From: Watersipora subatra | Lineage: Eukaryota; Bryozoa; Gymnolaemata; Cheilostomatida; Watersiporidae | NCBI RefSeq assembly: GCF_963576615.1 | Contig: NW_027045314.1 | Span: forward strand, 22,338-86,337 | DNA length: 64,000 nucleotides | Direction of reading: 5' to 3' | Shown: positions 35,901 through 47,400 of the stretch, in pieces | Position numbering within the stretch: the stretch's first letter is position 1 | Layout of the letters: the number at the start of each line of letters is the position of its first letter | Made by a program: the position numbers and the translations under genes | The notes under the pieces: model-generated | Databases searched by the model: none | Told to the model about the DNA's origin: nothing | Seen by the model: only the letters and a program-made list of their open reading frames with translations

Positions 35901-38136
35901 AACCTAGAGTAGCCTATGTTAGTACAGGTAACCTAGGGTAGCCTATAATACTAATACAGCTAACCTAGTGCTCGTAAAGCTAACCTTTGCTAGTATAACT
36001 AATCAATTCAGTTGAAAACATACCTTCAAAAGAAATAATTCTAACCATCTCATATCTACCAGGTGGACAGAACACGGTTCCATTGCAGTCTGGGCAAACC
36101 TGATGAATGGCAGACTGACGATCATCTGTAAAATTATATGAAAAATGAAAAACATAATCGCCTTTTATTATCTTCTGAATTTGTGATATATATATATTCG
36201 ACATATTCTTGATCATCTCAGATAACGGAATAACACGGGGATGCTCACCAACTCTCATTTTTCGCACTCTCATTCCATCTGCAAACAATCTCCCAATCTC
36301 CTCTCGGTGAAGATCCCAATTCCCTTTCTGGGTCTGGATGTAAGTCTTCTTACGGTGTCTCAATGACTTTAGTCTGGTCAAAATAGTTTCATCTACAATA
36401 ACACATTAGATAGTACAACCAGTGTGTTAGTTAAACATGAATATTAATAAATTATAAGATGTATGAGGAAACAAATATTCATTTTACAACCTCTCAGACA
36501 TGTAAAAGGACCAATCAGATTGCAGCAGACTCATTATAGCGGTAGATTCAAGCTTGTTCAGTCAAATGACCTTAGGTCTAAGATTTTTGGCAATACAAAC
36601 AGCCAGCCATGCACAAATGCCACAAAACCTAGCCAGCTTCATTGGCTATAGACCAAAACTGTCCATACCAAGTCTTTTCTAGAGACCACATGTAGGTTTC
36701 AAGATATTCTATTTGAGCAGTAGGCAGCACTTGATTTGATTGACCTTGACCAGTCCTATCATCGTGTGAGTGCAATGATTCATTGGTACAGCCACCTTGT
36801 ATAAGTTTTGCTAAATGGGTATAAGGGTATGGTTAATTAAGCCTGCAACCAATCGATTCACTTGATTCTGATAATCCCCGTGGTAGGTGTGCTGGGTCTT
36901 TATTACCTATGCATCCTGTGTTTGTTATGACATCACCTCCACTGCCATCACCAACTTCCATATCACAAGCTGACGTATCTATAATATGAAAATCAATATT
37001 GGTAATTAAAAAATACAAACAAGAATAGAAAGCACACAACAGCACATTGATTTAATAATAGTATTTCCTTTGCTGCGGCTCTCACCTGTAAAAGTGGTTG
37101 CTGCTATTCTACTGTTGTCAATTGCATTCTTCAATTTATGGAGACTCTCCTGGGCTTTTTTTTTGCTCTTACTCTGCCTCTTCTCTTGAAACATACAATG
37201 CATGTTAACAACTAGGCAAGAATCATGATACCCATAATTACGCTACACATGGCATATTAATAAAACTGCATCACTGTCAAACTTTTTGACAGTGTGGTAG
37301 TTCATGATAAATGCTCAAAAAATATAAAGCCAGCACTGGGCCTTGCTGAACCAACGTGTAGTGTCTCATTACTTACTTTCCAATTGATCCTAAACGCCAG
37401 TTCAAGGCATGTAGGGTATATTAACCTGTATCACCGAGTATTAACTGAGCTCTGAGTAAAGTGAATCAAAGTATAGTTGTTGGCATAAAATGAGGGTTAT
37501 AAAGTGGTAAAAACTATATATACGAGTATTTATGTATCATCAGTCCGATTGTCTAAGGCCAAAGGTGATATAAATGATATATATGAGTATTTGTGCATAT
37601 CAGTGAGTATTATTAGTCTGATTGTCTGTGGGCAGAAAATATATTTTAACTTGGTTTTTAATGCGATTGTAAAAGCTAAATCGCCACACATTTGTTCGGT
37701 GTTGGTGGCTTAATATCTTACTTCTAGTATCATGTGTCACAAGTGCAAATTTAATGTATTCATTTAATTGTATGTTATAGAGACTCGCTTCAATTTTTCT
37801 CAGAAATAGGGTATCCAGACTGCCTCGCCTGTCACTCAGAAAAATAATTTCATTTTCGTCGCGGCATTTTGTTATACTAGCTCTTTTACGGAGCCAGAAA
37901 ATCATTCACCAAAGGTTACCAAATACAAGCCCATCCATTATCATAAGTCAAGATTGAATAAACCAACTTTAAATACATAAATAATTATATATGATATTGA
38001 ATATATTAATTTTAGTAAAGAATAACAAAAAAATAATGGTTTATAGTCAAATATAACAAATGGTAAAGTACAGACCTTTTCTCATTCTGTTTCTCCTGAC
38101 ACGACCAGACTCCACAAGTTCTTTGAGCGTTTCCAT
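29978..38136 (-). CDS. KDZ-class (Kyakuja-Dileera-Zisupton) transposase, 18 exons, intact
   Basis: Exons in order: 38136-38076, 37184-37086, 36978-36907, 36392-36249, 36125-36024, 35291-35059, 34845-34664, 34330-34234, 33792-33622, 33409-33266, 33097-32980, 32708-32617, 32457-32343, 31135-31058, 30961-30797, 30677-30561, 30364-30273, 30073-29978. All borders are GT-AG and all phases fit: 2178 nt, 725 residues, no break. Residues 1-125 are basic. Paired CxxC motifs (C136/C139, C171/C174) precede LVQYGLWP. Then come CPACLDEPHAIHIDGN (D285), CLLATCRHC (358-366), FIALDTMCRYWPWL (D399), MHAKAHRWSCQ and GTGLSTGETTE (E452). These are KDZ signatures and the Asp/Asp/Glu are my candidate catalytic triad. 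A coiled C-terminus ends in an acidic tail (DVSDDDEDDDDSDG). It should catalyse excision and integration in the nucleus. The ATG lies inside the right terminal repeat. Confidence 0.88.
31369..32079. mobile_element. 0.7-kb fold-back element in KDZ intron
   Basis: Arms at 31369 to about 31670 and about 31787-32079 are inverted copies, with long exact stretches such as TTGTCCCCCGTCGAGCGGGC and GCGCAAAAAATTATGTAGAA and some indels. They flank about 115 bp of AT-rich sequence. The open frames here (108 and 135 codons) are reflections of each other caused by the palindrome, not genes. It sits between exons 13 and 14 of the transposase gene. Confidence 0.88.
32121..32148 (+). mobile_element. Helitron-like 3' end
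   Basis: CCGG-GCAACG-CCGG hairpin (from 32122) followed 10 bases later by CTAGT (32144-32148). A short GC hairpin just before CTRRT is the classic Helitron 3' terminus. The fold-back immediately to the left may be the body of a non-autonomous Helitron; I could not fix a 5' end starting TC. Confidence 0.4.
32859..32907. repeat. Perfect 21-bp hairpin in KDZ intron
   Basis: AGCTAATAACTTACCCGATA(G) at 32859-32879 is followed after 7 bases by its exact complement (32887-32907). TTACCCGACAG then follows as a partial third copy. It lies in the intron between exons 11 and 12. Confidence 0.85.
33168..33290. repeat. 41-bp triplication covering a splice donor
   Basis: Three head-to-tail 41-bp copies (33168, 33209, 33250). 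Each contains the end of KDZ exon 10 (codons for AHRWSCQ) and its donor. Only the copy at the exon reads CAG|GTATCT; the two intronic copies read CAGTAATCT and cannot act as that donor, so the triplication is harmless to the reading frame. Confidence 0.9.
33838..34252 (+). repeat. Intronic repeat shared by two KDZ introns and the left arm
   Basis: Segments here (TTGGCTATAGACCA, GGTACAGCCACCTT, GCCTGCAACCAA, TTCACTTGATTCTG) recur in the same order at about 36630-36910, upstream of exon 4. Part of it recurs inverted at 19235-19502. It could be a small transposon family without visible ends, or an internal duplication within the gene. Confidence 0.65.
35332..35985. repeat. 29-bp intronic minisatellite (~22 units)
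   Basis: Units of the form AGTACAGGTAACCTAGGGTA + GCCTATACT. Five-unit blocks of 145 bp repeat: AGTACAAGTAAC starts at 35370, 35515, 35660, 35718 (a two-unit step) and 35863. It lies in the intron between exons 5 and 6 of the KDZ gene. Confidence 0.92.
36126..36248 (-). other. 123-base intron that is open in frame
   Basis: It has donor GTGAGC and acceptor TTTTACAG, phase 1. Its length is a multiple of three and it has no stop, so retaining it would add 41 residues and give a 766-residue protein. It is T-rich at its 3' end and interrupts the sequence before the first CxxC motif, so I treat it as an intron. Confidence 0.65.
37272..37294. repeat. Short perfect hairpin
   Basis: CACTGTCAAA, 3 bases, TTTGACAGTG. 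Lies in the first intron of the KDZ gene. No function assigned. Confidence 0.6.
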
Positions 38137-38481
38137 GAGTCAAAATCTATAAGACTTAGTAGTTTACTAGTCTTGCGAAGCGTTGTGTTCAAGTTATTAG
38201 TGCTGAAGAATTGTCAAGCAAAATAATAAATATTTATCCCTTCGCAAGCGGTGCTGTCCGAATACAACAGCGCATCTAACAAAAAAATTCTACTGCTCGG
38301 CATAGATATAGAGATAAAACGCAACTTTCCATTGGGTGCAGAATCGTTAGGGACAATTCGACCGTATGCGTCGTAGAACGCCCATCGACGAGATCAGGCG
38401 ACCATGAAGCACGACCGATTTCGTGGATAAGCTACACGCGTCTATCGACCGTTTTGAGCGTATGAACTGCGGTATGGACTG
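38040..38481. repeat. Right terminal inverted repeat with KDZ exon 1
   Basis: Inverted partner of 18218-18672. The outer 150 bp contain six CGAC/GTCG motifs, including CGGTCGATAG and GGTCGTG in complement. The inner part covers the AT-rich leader and exon 1 (38076-38136) of the transposase, so the gene's promoter and start codon lie within the repeat. Confidence 0.8.
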
Positions 38482-41400
38482 AGGTATTATCAGTCCTCCT
38501 ATCCAACATTTAAGGAATTTCTGAATGAATGACAATGTATTATCAGTCCTCCTATCCAACATTTAAGGAATTTCTGAATGAAAGACAAGGTATTATCAGT
38601 CCTCCTATCCAACATTTAAGGAATTTCTGAATGAATGACAAGGTATTATCAGTCCTCCTATCCAACATTTAAGGAATTACTGAATGAATGACAAGGTATT
38701 ATCAGTCCTCCTATCCAACATTTAAGGAATTTCTGAATGAATGACAAGGTATTATCAGTCCTCCTATCCAACATTTAAGGAGTTTCTGAATGAATGACAA
38801 TGTATTATCAGTCCTCCTATCCAACATTTAAGGAATTTCTGAATGAATTGCAAGGTATTATCAGTCTTCCTATCCAACATTTAAGGAATTTCTGAATGAA
38901 TGACAAGGTATTATCAGTCCTCCTATCCAACATTTAAGGAATTACTGAATGAATGACAATGTATTATCAGTCCTCCTATCCAACATTTAAGGAATTTCTG
39001 AATGAATGACAAGGTATTATCAGTCCTCCTATCCAACATTTAAGGAATTACTGAATGAATGACAATGTATTATCAGTCCTCCTATCCAACATTTAAGGAA
39101 TTACTGAATGAATGACAATGTATTATCAGTCCTCCTATCCAACATTTTAGGAATTTCTGAATGAATGACAAGGTATTATCAGTCCTCCTATCCAACATTT
39201 AAGGAATTTCTGAATGAATGACAAGGTATTATCAGTCCTCCTATCCAACATTTAAGGAATTACTGAATGAATGACAATGTATTATCAGTCCTCCTATCCA
39301 ACATTTAAGGAATTTCTGAATGAATGACAAGGTATTATCAGTCCTCCTATCCAACATTTAAGGAATTTCTGAATGAATGACAAGGTATTATCAGTCCTCC
39401 TATCCAACATTTAAGGAATTTCTGAATGAATGACAAGGTATTATCAGTCCTCCTATCCAACATTTAAGGAATTACTGAATGAATGACAAGGTATTATCAG
39501 TCCTTCTATCCAACATTTAAGGAATTACTGAATGAATGACAAGGTATTATCAGTCCTCCTATCCAACATTTAAGGAATTTCTGAATGAATGACAAGGTAT
39601 TATCAGTCCTCCTATCCAACATTTAAGGAATTTCTGAATGAATGAGAAGGTATTATCAGTCCTCTTATCCAACATTTAAGGAATTTCTGAGTGAATGACA
39701 AGGTATTATCAGTCCTCCTATCCAACATTTAAGGAATTTCTGAATGAATGACAAGGTATTATCAGTCTTCCTATCCAACATTTAAGGAATTTCTGAGTGA
39801 ATGACAAGGTATTATCAGTCCTCCTATCCAACATTTAAGGATTTTCTGAATGAATGACAAGGTATTATCAGTCCTCCTATCCAACATTTAAGGAGTTTCT
39901 GAATGAATGACAAGGTATTATCAGTCCTCCTATCCAACATTTAAGGAATTTCTGAATGAATTGCAAGGTATTATCAGTCCTCCTATCCAACATTTAAGGA
40001 ATTTCTGAATGAATTGCAAGGTATTATCAGTCCTCCTATCCAACATTTAAGGAATTTCTGAATGAAAGACAAGGTATTATCAGTCCTCCTATCCAACATT
40101 TAAGGAATTTCTGAATGAATGACAAGGTATTATCAGTCCTCCTATCCAACATTCAAGGAATTTCTGAATGAATGACAAGGTATTATCAGTCCTCCTATCC
40201 AACATTTAAGGAATTTCTGAATGTATGACAAGGTATTATCAGTCCTCCTATCCAACATTTAAGGAATTTCTGAATGAATGACAAGGTATTATCAGTCCTC
40301 CTATCCAACATTAAGGAATTTCTGAATGAATGACAATGTATTATCAGTCCTCCTATCTAACATTTAAGGAATTTCTGAATGAATTGCAAGGTATTATCAG
40401 TCCTCCTATCCAACATTTAAGGAATTACTGAATGAATGACAATGTATTATCAGTCCTCCTATCCAACATTTAAGGAATTTCGGAATGAATGACAAGGTAT
40501 TATCAGTCCTCCTATCCAACATTTAAGGAATTTCTGAATGAATGACAAGGTATTATCAGTCCTCCTATCCAACATTTAAGGAATTTCTGAATGAATGACA
40601 AGGTATTATCAGTCCTCCTATCCAACATTTAAGGAATTTCTGAATGAATGAGAAGGTATTATCAGTCCTCTTATCCAACATTTAAGGAATTTCTGAGTGA
40701 ATGACAAGGTATTATCAGTCCTCCTATCCAACATTTAAGGAATTTCTGAATGAATGACAAGGTATTATCAGTCTTCCTATCCAACATTTAAGGAATTTCT
40801 GAGTGAATGACAAGGTATTATCAGTCCTCCTATCCAACATTTAAGGAATTTCTGAATGAATGACAAGGTATTATCAGTCCTCCTATCCAACATTTAAGGA
40901 GTTTCTGAATGAATGACAAGGTATTATCAGTCCTCCTATCCAACATTTAAGGAATTTCTGAATGAATTGCAAGGTATTATCAGTCCTCCTATCCAACATT
41001 TAAGGAATTTCTGAATGAATTGCAAGGTATTATCAGTCCTCCTATCCAACATTTAAGGAATTTCTGAATGAATGACAAGGTATTATCAGTCCTTCTATCC
41101 AACATTTAAGGAATTTCTGAATGAATGACAAGGTATTATCAGTACTCCTATCCAACATTTTAGGAATTTCTGAATGAATGACAAGGTATTATCAGTCCTC
41201 CTATCCAACATTTAAGGAATTTCTGAATGAATGAGAAGGTATTATCAGTCCTCTTATCCAACATTTAAGGAATTTCTGAGTGAATGACAAGGTATTATCA
41301 GTCCTCCTATCCAACATTTAAGGAATTTCTGAATGAAAGACAAGGTATTATCAGTCCTCCTATCCAACATTTAAGGAATTACTGAATGAATGACAATGTA

Positions 41401-44400
41401 TTATCAGTCCTCCTATCCAACATTTAAGGAATTTCTGAATGAATGACAAGGTATTATCAGTACTCCTATCCAACATTTTAGGAATTTCTGAATGAATGAC
41501 AAGGTATTATCAGTCCTCTTATCCAACATTTAAGGAATTTCTGAATGAATTGCAAGGTATTATCAGTCCTCCTATCCAACATTTAAGGAATTTCTGAATG
41601 AATGACAAGGTATTATCAGTCCTCCTATCCAACATTTAAGGAATTTCTGAATGAATTGCAAGGTATTATCAGTCCTCCTATCCAACATTTAAGGAATTTC
41701 TGAATGAATGACAAGGTATTATCAGTCCTCCTATCCAACATTTAAGGAATTTCTGAATGAATGACAAGGTATTATCAGTCTTCCTATCCAACATTTAAGG
41801 AATTTCTGAATGAATGACAAGGTATTATCAGTCCTCCTATCCAACATTTAAGGAATTTCTGAATGAATGACAAGGTATTATCAGTCCTCTTATCCAACAT
41901 TTAAGGAATTTCTGAATGAATGACAAGGTATTATCAGTCCTCCTATCCAACATTTAAGGAATTTCTGAATGAATTGCAAGGTATTATCAGTCCTCCTATC
42001 CAACATTTTAGGAATTTCTGAATGAATGACAAGGTATTATCAGTCCTCCTATCCAACATTTAAGGAATTACTGAATGAATGACAATGTATTATCAGTCCT
42101 CCTATCCAACATTTAAGGAATTTCTGAATGAATGACAAGGTATTATCAGTCTTCCTATCCAACATTTTAGGAAATTCTGAATGAATGACAAGGTATTATC
42201 AGTCCTCTTATCCAACATTTAAGGAATTTCTGAATGAATGACAAGGTATTATCAGTCCTCCTATCCAACATTTTAGGAATTTCTGAATGAATGACAATGT
42301 ATTATCAGTCCTCCTATCCAACATTTAAGGAATTTCTGAATGAATTGCAAGGTATTATCAGTCCTCCTATCCAACATTTAAGGAATTTCTGAATGAATGA
42401 CAAGGTATTATCAGTCCTCCTATCCAACATTTAAGGAATTTCTGAATGAATGACAAGGTATTATCAGTCTTCCTATCCAACATTTAAGGAATTTCTGAAT
42501 GAATGACAAGGTATTATCAGTCCTCCTATCCAACATTTAAGGAATTTCTGAATGAATGACAAGGTATTATCAGTCCTCTTATCCAACATTTAAGGAATTT
42601 CTGAATGAATGACAAGGTATTATCAGTCCTCCTATCCAACATTTAAGGAATTTCTGCATGAATGACAAGGTATTATCAGTCCTCCTATCCAACATTTAAG
42701 GAATTTCTGAATGAATTGCAAGGTATTATCAGTCCTCCTATCCAACATTTAAGGAATTTCTGAATGAATGACAATGTATTATCAGTCCTCCTATCCAACA
42801 TTTAAGGAATTTCTGAATGAATGACAAGGTATTATCAGTCTTCCTATCCAACATTTAAGGAATTTCTGAATGAATGACAAGGTATTATCAGTCCTCCTAT
42901 CCAACATTTAAGGAATTTCTGAATGAATGACAAGGTATTATCAGTCCTCTTATCCAACATTTAAGGAATTTCTGAATGAATGACAAGGTATTATCAGTCT
43001 TCCTATTTAACATTTAAGAAATTTCTTAATGAATTGCAAGGTATTATCAGCCCTCCTATCCAACATTTAAGGAATTTCTGAATGAATTGCAAGGTATTAT
43101 GAGTCCTCCTATCCAACATTTAAGGAATTACTGAATGAATGACAAGGTATTATCAGTCCTCCTATCCAACATTTAAGTAATTTCTGAATGAATGACAAGG
43201 TATTATCAGTCCTCCTATCCAACATTTAAGGAATTTCTGAATGAATTGCAAGGTATTATCAGTCCTCCTATCCAACATTTAAGGAACTACTGAATGAATG
43301 ACAAGGTATTATCAGTCCTCCTATCCAACATTTAAGGAATTTCTGAATGAATGACAAGGTATTATCAGTCCTCCTATCCAACATTTAAGTAATTTCTGAA
43401 TGAATGACAAGGTATTATCAGTCTTCCTATTCAACATTTAAGGAATTACTGAATGAATGACAAGGTATTATCAGTCCTCCTATCCAACATTTAAGTAATT
43501 TCTGAATGAATGACAAGGTATTATCAGTCCTCCTATCCAACATTTAAGGAATTTCTGAATGAATTGCAAGGTATTATCAGTCCTCTTATCCAACATGTAA
43601 GGAATTTCTGCATGAATTGCAAGGTATTATCAGTCCTCCTATCCAACATTTAAGGAACTTCTGAATGAATGACAAGGTATTATCAGTCCTCCTATCCAAC
43701 ATTTAAGGAATTACTGAATGAATGACAAGGTATTATCAGTCCTCCTATCCAACATTTAAGGAATTACTGAATGAATGACAAGGTATTATCAGTCCTCCAA
43801 TCCAACATTTAAGGAATTTCTGAATGAATGACAAGGTATTATCAGTCTTCCTATCCAACATTTAAGGAATTTCTGAATGAATTGCAAGGTATTATGAGTC
43901 CTCCTATCCAACATTTAAGGAATTACTGAATGAATGACAAGGTATTATCAGTCTTCCTATCCAACATTTAAGTAATTTCTGAATGAATGACAAGGTATTA
44001 TCAGTCCTCCTATCCAACATTTAAGGAATTTCTGAATGAATTGCAAGGTATTATCAGTCCTCCTATCCAACATTTAAGGAATTTCTGCATGAATTGCAAG
44101 GTACTATCAGTCCTCCTATCCAACATTTAAGGAACTTCTGAATGAATGACAAGGTATTATCAGTCCTCCTATCCAACATTTAAGGAATTACTGAATGAAT
44201 GACAAGGTATTATCAGTCCTCCTATCCAACATTTAAGGAATTACTGAATGAATGACAAGGTATTATCAGTCCTCCTATCCAACATTTAAGGAATTACTGA
44301 ATGAATGACAAGGTATTATCAGTCCTCCTATCCAACATTTAATGAATTTCTGAATGAATGACAAGGTATTATCAGTCTTCCTATCCAACATTTAAGGAAT

Positions 44401-47400
44401 TTCTGAATGAATTGCAAGGTATTATGAGTCCTCCTATCCAACATTTAAGGAATTACTGAATGAATGACAAGGTATTATCAGTCTTCCTATCCAATATTTA
44501 AGTAATTTCTGAATGAATGACAAGGTATTATCAGTCCTCCTATCCAACATTTAAGGAATTTCTGAATGAATGACAAGGTATTATCAGTCCTCCTATCCAA
44601 CATTTAAGGAATTACTGAATGAATGACAAGGTATTATCAGTCTTCCTATCCAATATTTAAGTAATTTCTGAATGAATGACAAGGTATTATCAGTCTTCCT
44701 ATCCAACATTTAAGGAATTTCTGAATGAATTGCAAGGTATTATGAGTCCTCCTATCCAACATTTAAGGAATTACTGAATGAATGACAAGGTATTATCAGT
44801 CTTCCTATCCAACATTTAAGTAATTTCTGAATGAATGACAAGGTATTATCAGTCCTCCTATCCAACATTTAAGGAATTTCTGAGTGAATTGCAAGGTATT
44901 ATCAGTCCTCCTATCCAACATTGAAGGAATTTCTGAATGAATGACAAGGTATTATCAGTCTTCCTATCCAACATTTAAGGAATTTCTGAATGAATGACAA
45001 GGTATTATCAGTCCTCCTATCCAACATTTAAGGAATTTCTGAATGAATTGCAAGGTATTATCAGTCCTCCTATCCAACATTTAAGGAACTACTGAATGAA
45101 TGACAAGGTATTATCAGTCCTCCTATCCAACATTTAAGGAATTTCTGAATGAATGACAAGGTATTATCAGTCCTATCCAACATTTAAGGAATTGCTGAAA
45201 GAATGACAAGGTATTATCAGTCCTCCTATCCAACATTTAAGGAATTTCTGAATGAATGACAAGGTATTATCAGTCCTATCCAACATTTAAGGAATTTCTG
45301 AATGAATGACAAGGTATTATCAGTCCTCCTATCCAACATTTAAGTAATTTCTGAATGAATGACAATGTATTATCAGTCCTCTTATCCAACATTTAAGGAA
45401 TTTCTGCATGAATTGCAAGGTATTATCAGTCCTCCTATCCAACATTTAAGGAACTACTGAATGAATGACAAGGTATTATCAGTCCTCCTATCCAACATTT
45501 AAGGAATTTCTGAATGAATTGCAAGGTATTATCAGTCCTCCTATCCAACATTTAAGGAATTTCTGAATGAATTGCAAGGTATTATCAGTCTTCCTATCCA
45601 ACATTTAAGGAATTTCTGAATGAATGACAAGGTATTATCAGTCCTCCTATCCAACATTTAAGGAATTTCTGAATGAATTGCAAGGTATTATCAGTCCTCC
45701 TATCCAACATTTAAGGAATTTCTGAATGAATGACAAGGTATTATCAGTCCTCCTATCCAACATTTAAGGAATTTCTGAATGAATGACAAGGCATTATCAG
45801 TCCTCCTATCCAACATTTAAGGAATTTCTGAATGAATGACAAGGTATTATCAGTCCTCCTATCCAACATTTAAGGAATTTCTGAATGAATGACAAGGTAT
45901 TATCAGTCCTCCTATCCAACATTTAAGGAATTTCTGAATGAATTGCAAGGTATTATCAGTCTTCCTATCCAACATTTAAGGAATTTCTGAATGAATGACA
46001 AGGTATTATCAGTCCTCCTATCCAACATTTAAGGAATTTCTGAATGAATTGCAAGGTATTATCAGTCCTCCTATCCAACATTTAAGGAATTTCTGAATGA
46101 ATGACAAGGTATTATCAGTCTTCCTATCCAATATTTTAGGAATTACTGAATGAATGACAAGGTATTATCAGTCCTCCTATCCAACATTTAAGGAATTTCT
46201 GAATGAATGACAAGGTATTATCAGTCCTCCTATCCAACATTTAAGTAATTTCTGAATGAATGACAAGGTATTATCAGTCCTCTTATCCAACATTTAAGGA
46301 ATTTCTGAATGAATTGCAAGGTATTATCAGTCCTCCTATCCAACATTTAAGGAACTATTGAATGAATGACAAGGTATTATCAGTCCTCCTATCCAACATT
46401 TAAGGAATTTCTGAATGAATGACAAGGTATTATCAGTCCTCCTATCCAACATTTAAGTAATTTCTGAATGAATGACAAGGTATTATCAGTCCTCTTATCC
46501 AACATTTAAGGAATTTCTGCATGAATTGCAAGGTATTATCAGTCCTCCTATCCAACATTTAAGGAACTACTGAATGAATGACAAGGTATTATCAGTCCTC
46601 CTATCCAACATTTAAGGAATTTCTGAATGAATGACAATGTATTATCAGTCCTCTTATCCAACATTTAAGGAATTTCTGAATGAATTGCAAGGTATTATGA
46701 GTCCTCCTATTTAACATTTAAGGAATTTCTGAATGAATGACAAGGTATTATCAGTCTTCCTATCCAACATTTAAGGAATTTCTGAATGAATTGCAAGGTA
46801 TTATCAGTCCTCCTATCCAACATTTAAGGAATTTCTGAATGAATGACAAGGTATTATCAGTCCTCCTATCCAACATTTAAGGAATTTCTGAATTAATTGC
46901 AAGGTATTATCAGTCCTCCTAACCAACATTTAAGGAATTGCTGAATGAATTGCAAGGTATTATCAGTCCTCCTATCCAACATTTAAGGAATTACTGAATG
47001 AATGACAAGGTATTATCAGTCCTCCTATCCAACATTTAAGGAATTTCTGAATGAATGACAAGGTATTATCAGTCTTCCTATCCAATATTTAAGGAATTGC
47101 TGAATGAATTGCAAGGTATTATCAGTCCTCCTATCCAACATTTAAGGAATTACTGAATGAATGACAAGGTATTATCAGTCCTACTATCCAACATTTTAGG
47201 AATTACTGAATGAATGACAAGGTATTATCAGTCCTCCTATCCAACATTGAAGGAATTTCTGAATTAATTGCAAGGTATTATCAGTCCTCCTATCCAACAT
47301 TTAAGGAATTTCTGAATGAATTGCAAGGTATTATCAGTCCTCCTATGCAACATTTAAGGAATTTCTGAATGAATGACAAGGTATTATCAGTCCTCCTATC

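Larger units (their letters stand above)
18218..38481 (-). mobile_element. 20.3-kb KDZ-type DNA transposon with two genes
   Basis: It interrupts the satellite precisely and is flanked by the 7-bp repeat AGGTATT. It begins CAGT and ends ACTG. GTCGATAG lies 32-39 bases from the left end and 33-40 from the right; GGTCGTG lies 66-72 bases from both; CTGATATCGTCGA (left, 95-107) matches CTGATCTCGTCGA (right, 85-97). From about 200 bp inward, about 250 bp are inverted repeats of each other at roughly three-quarters identity by eye. Inside are an open KDZ transposase gene (minus) and a zinc-motif/chromodomain gene (plus), both transcribed from the ends towards the middle. I recall 8-bp duplications for Zisupton elements; here seven are exact. 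The strand given is that of the transposase. Confidence 0.85.

Noticed and set aside
37600-37905. 101-codon minus-strand frame, considered as an extra KDZ exon
   Set aside because: Every acceptor in this frame gives phase 2, which does not fit exon 1 (phase 1); exon 1 joins exon 2 cleanly without it.
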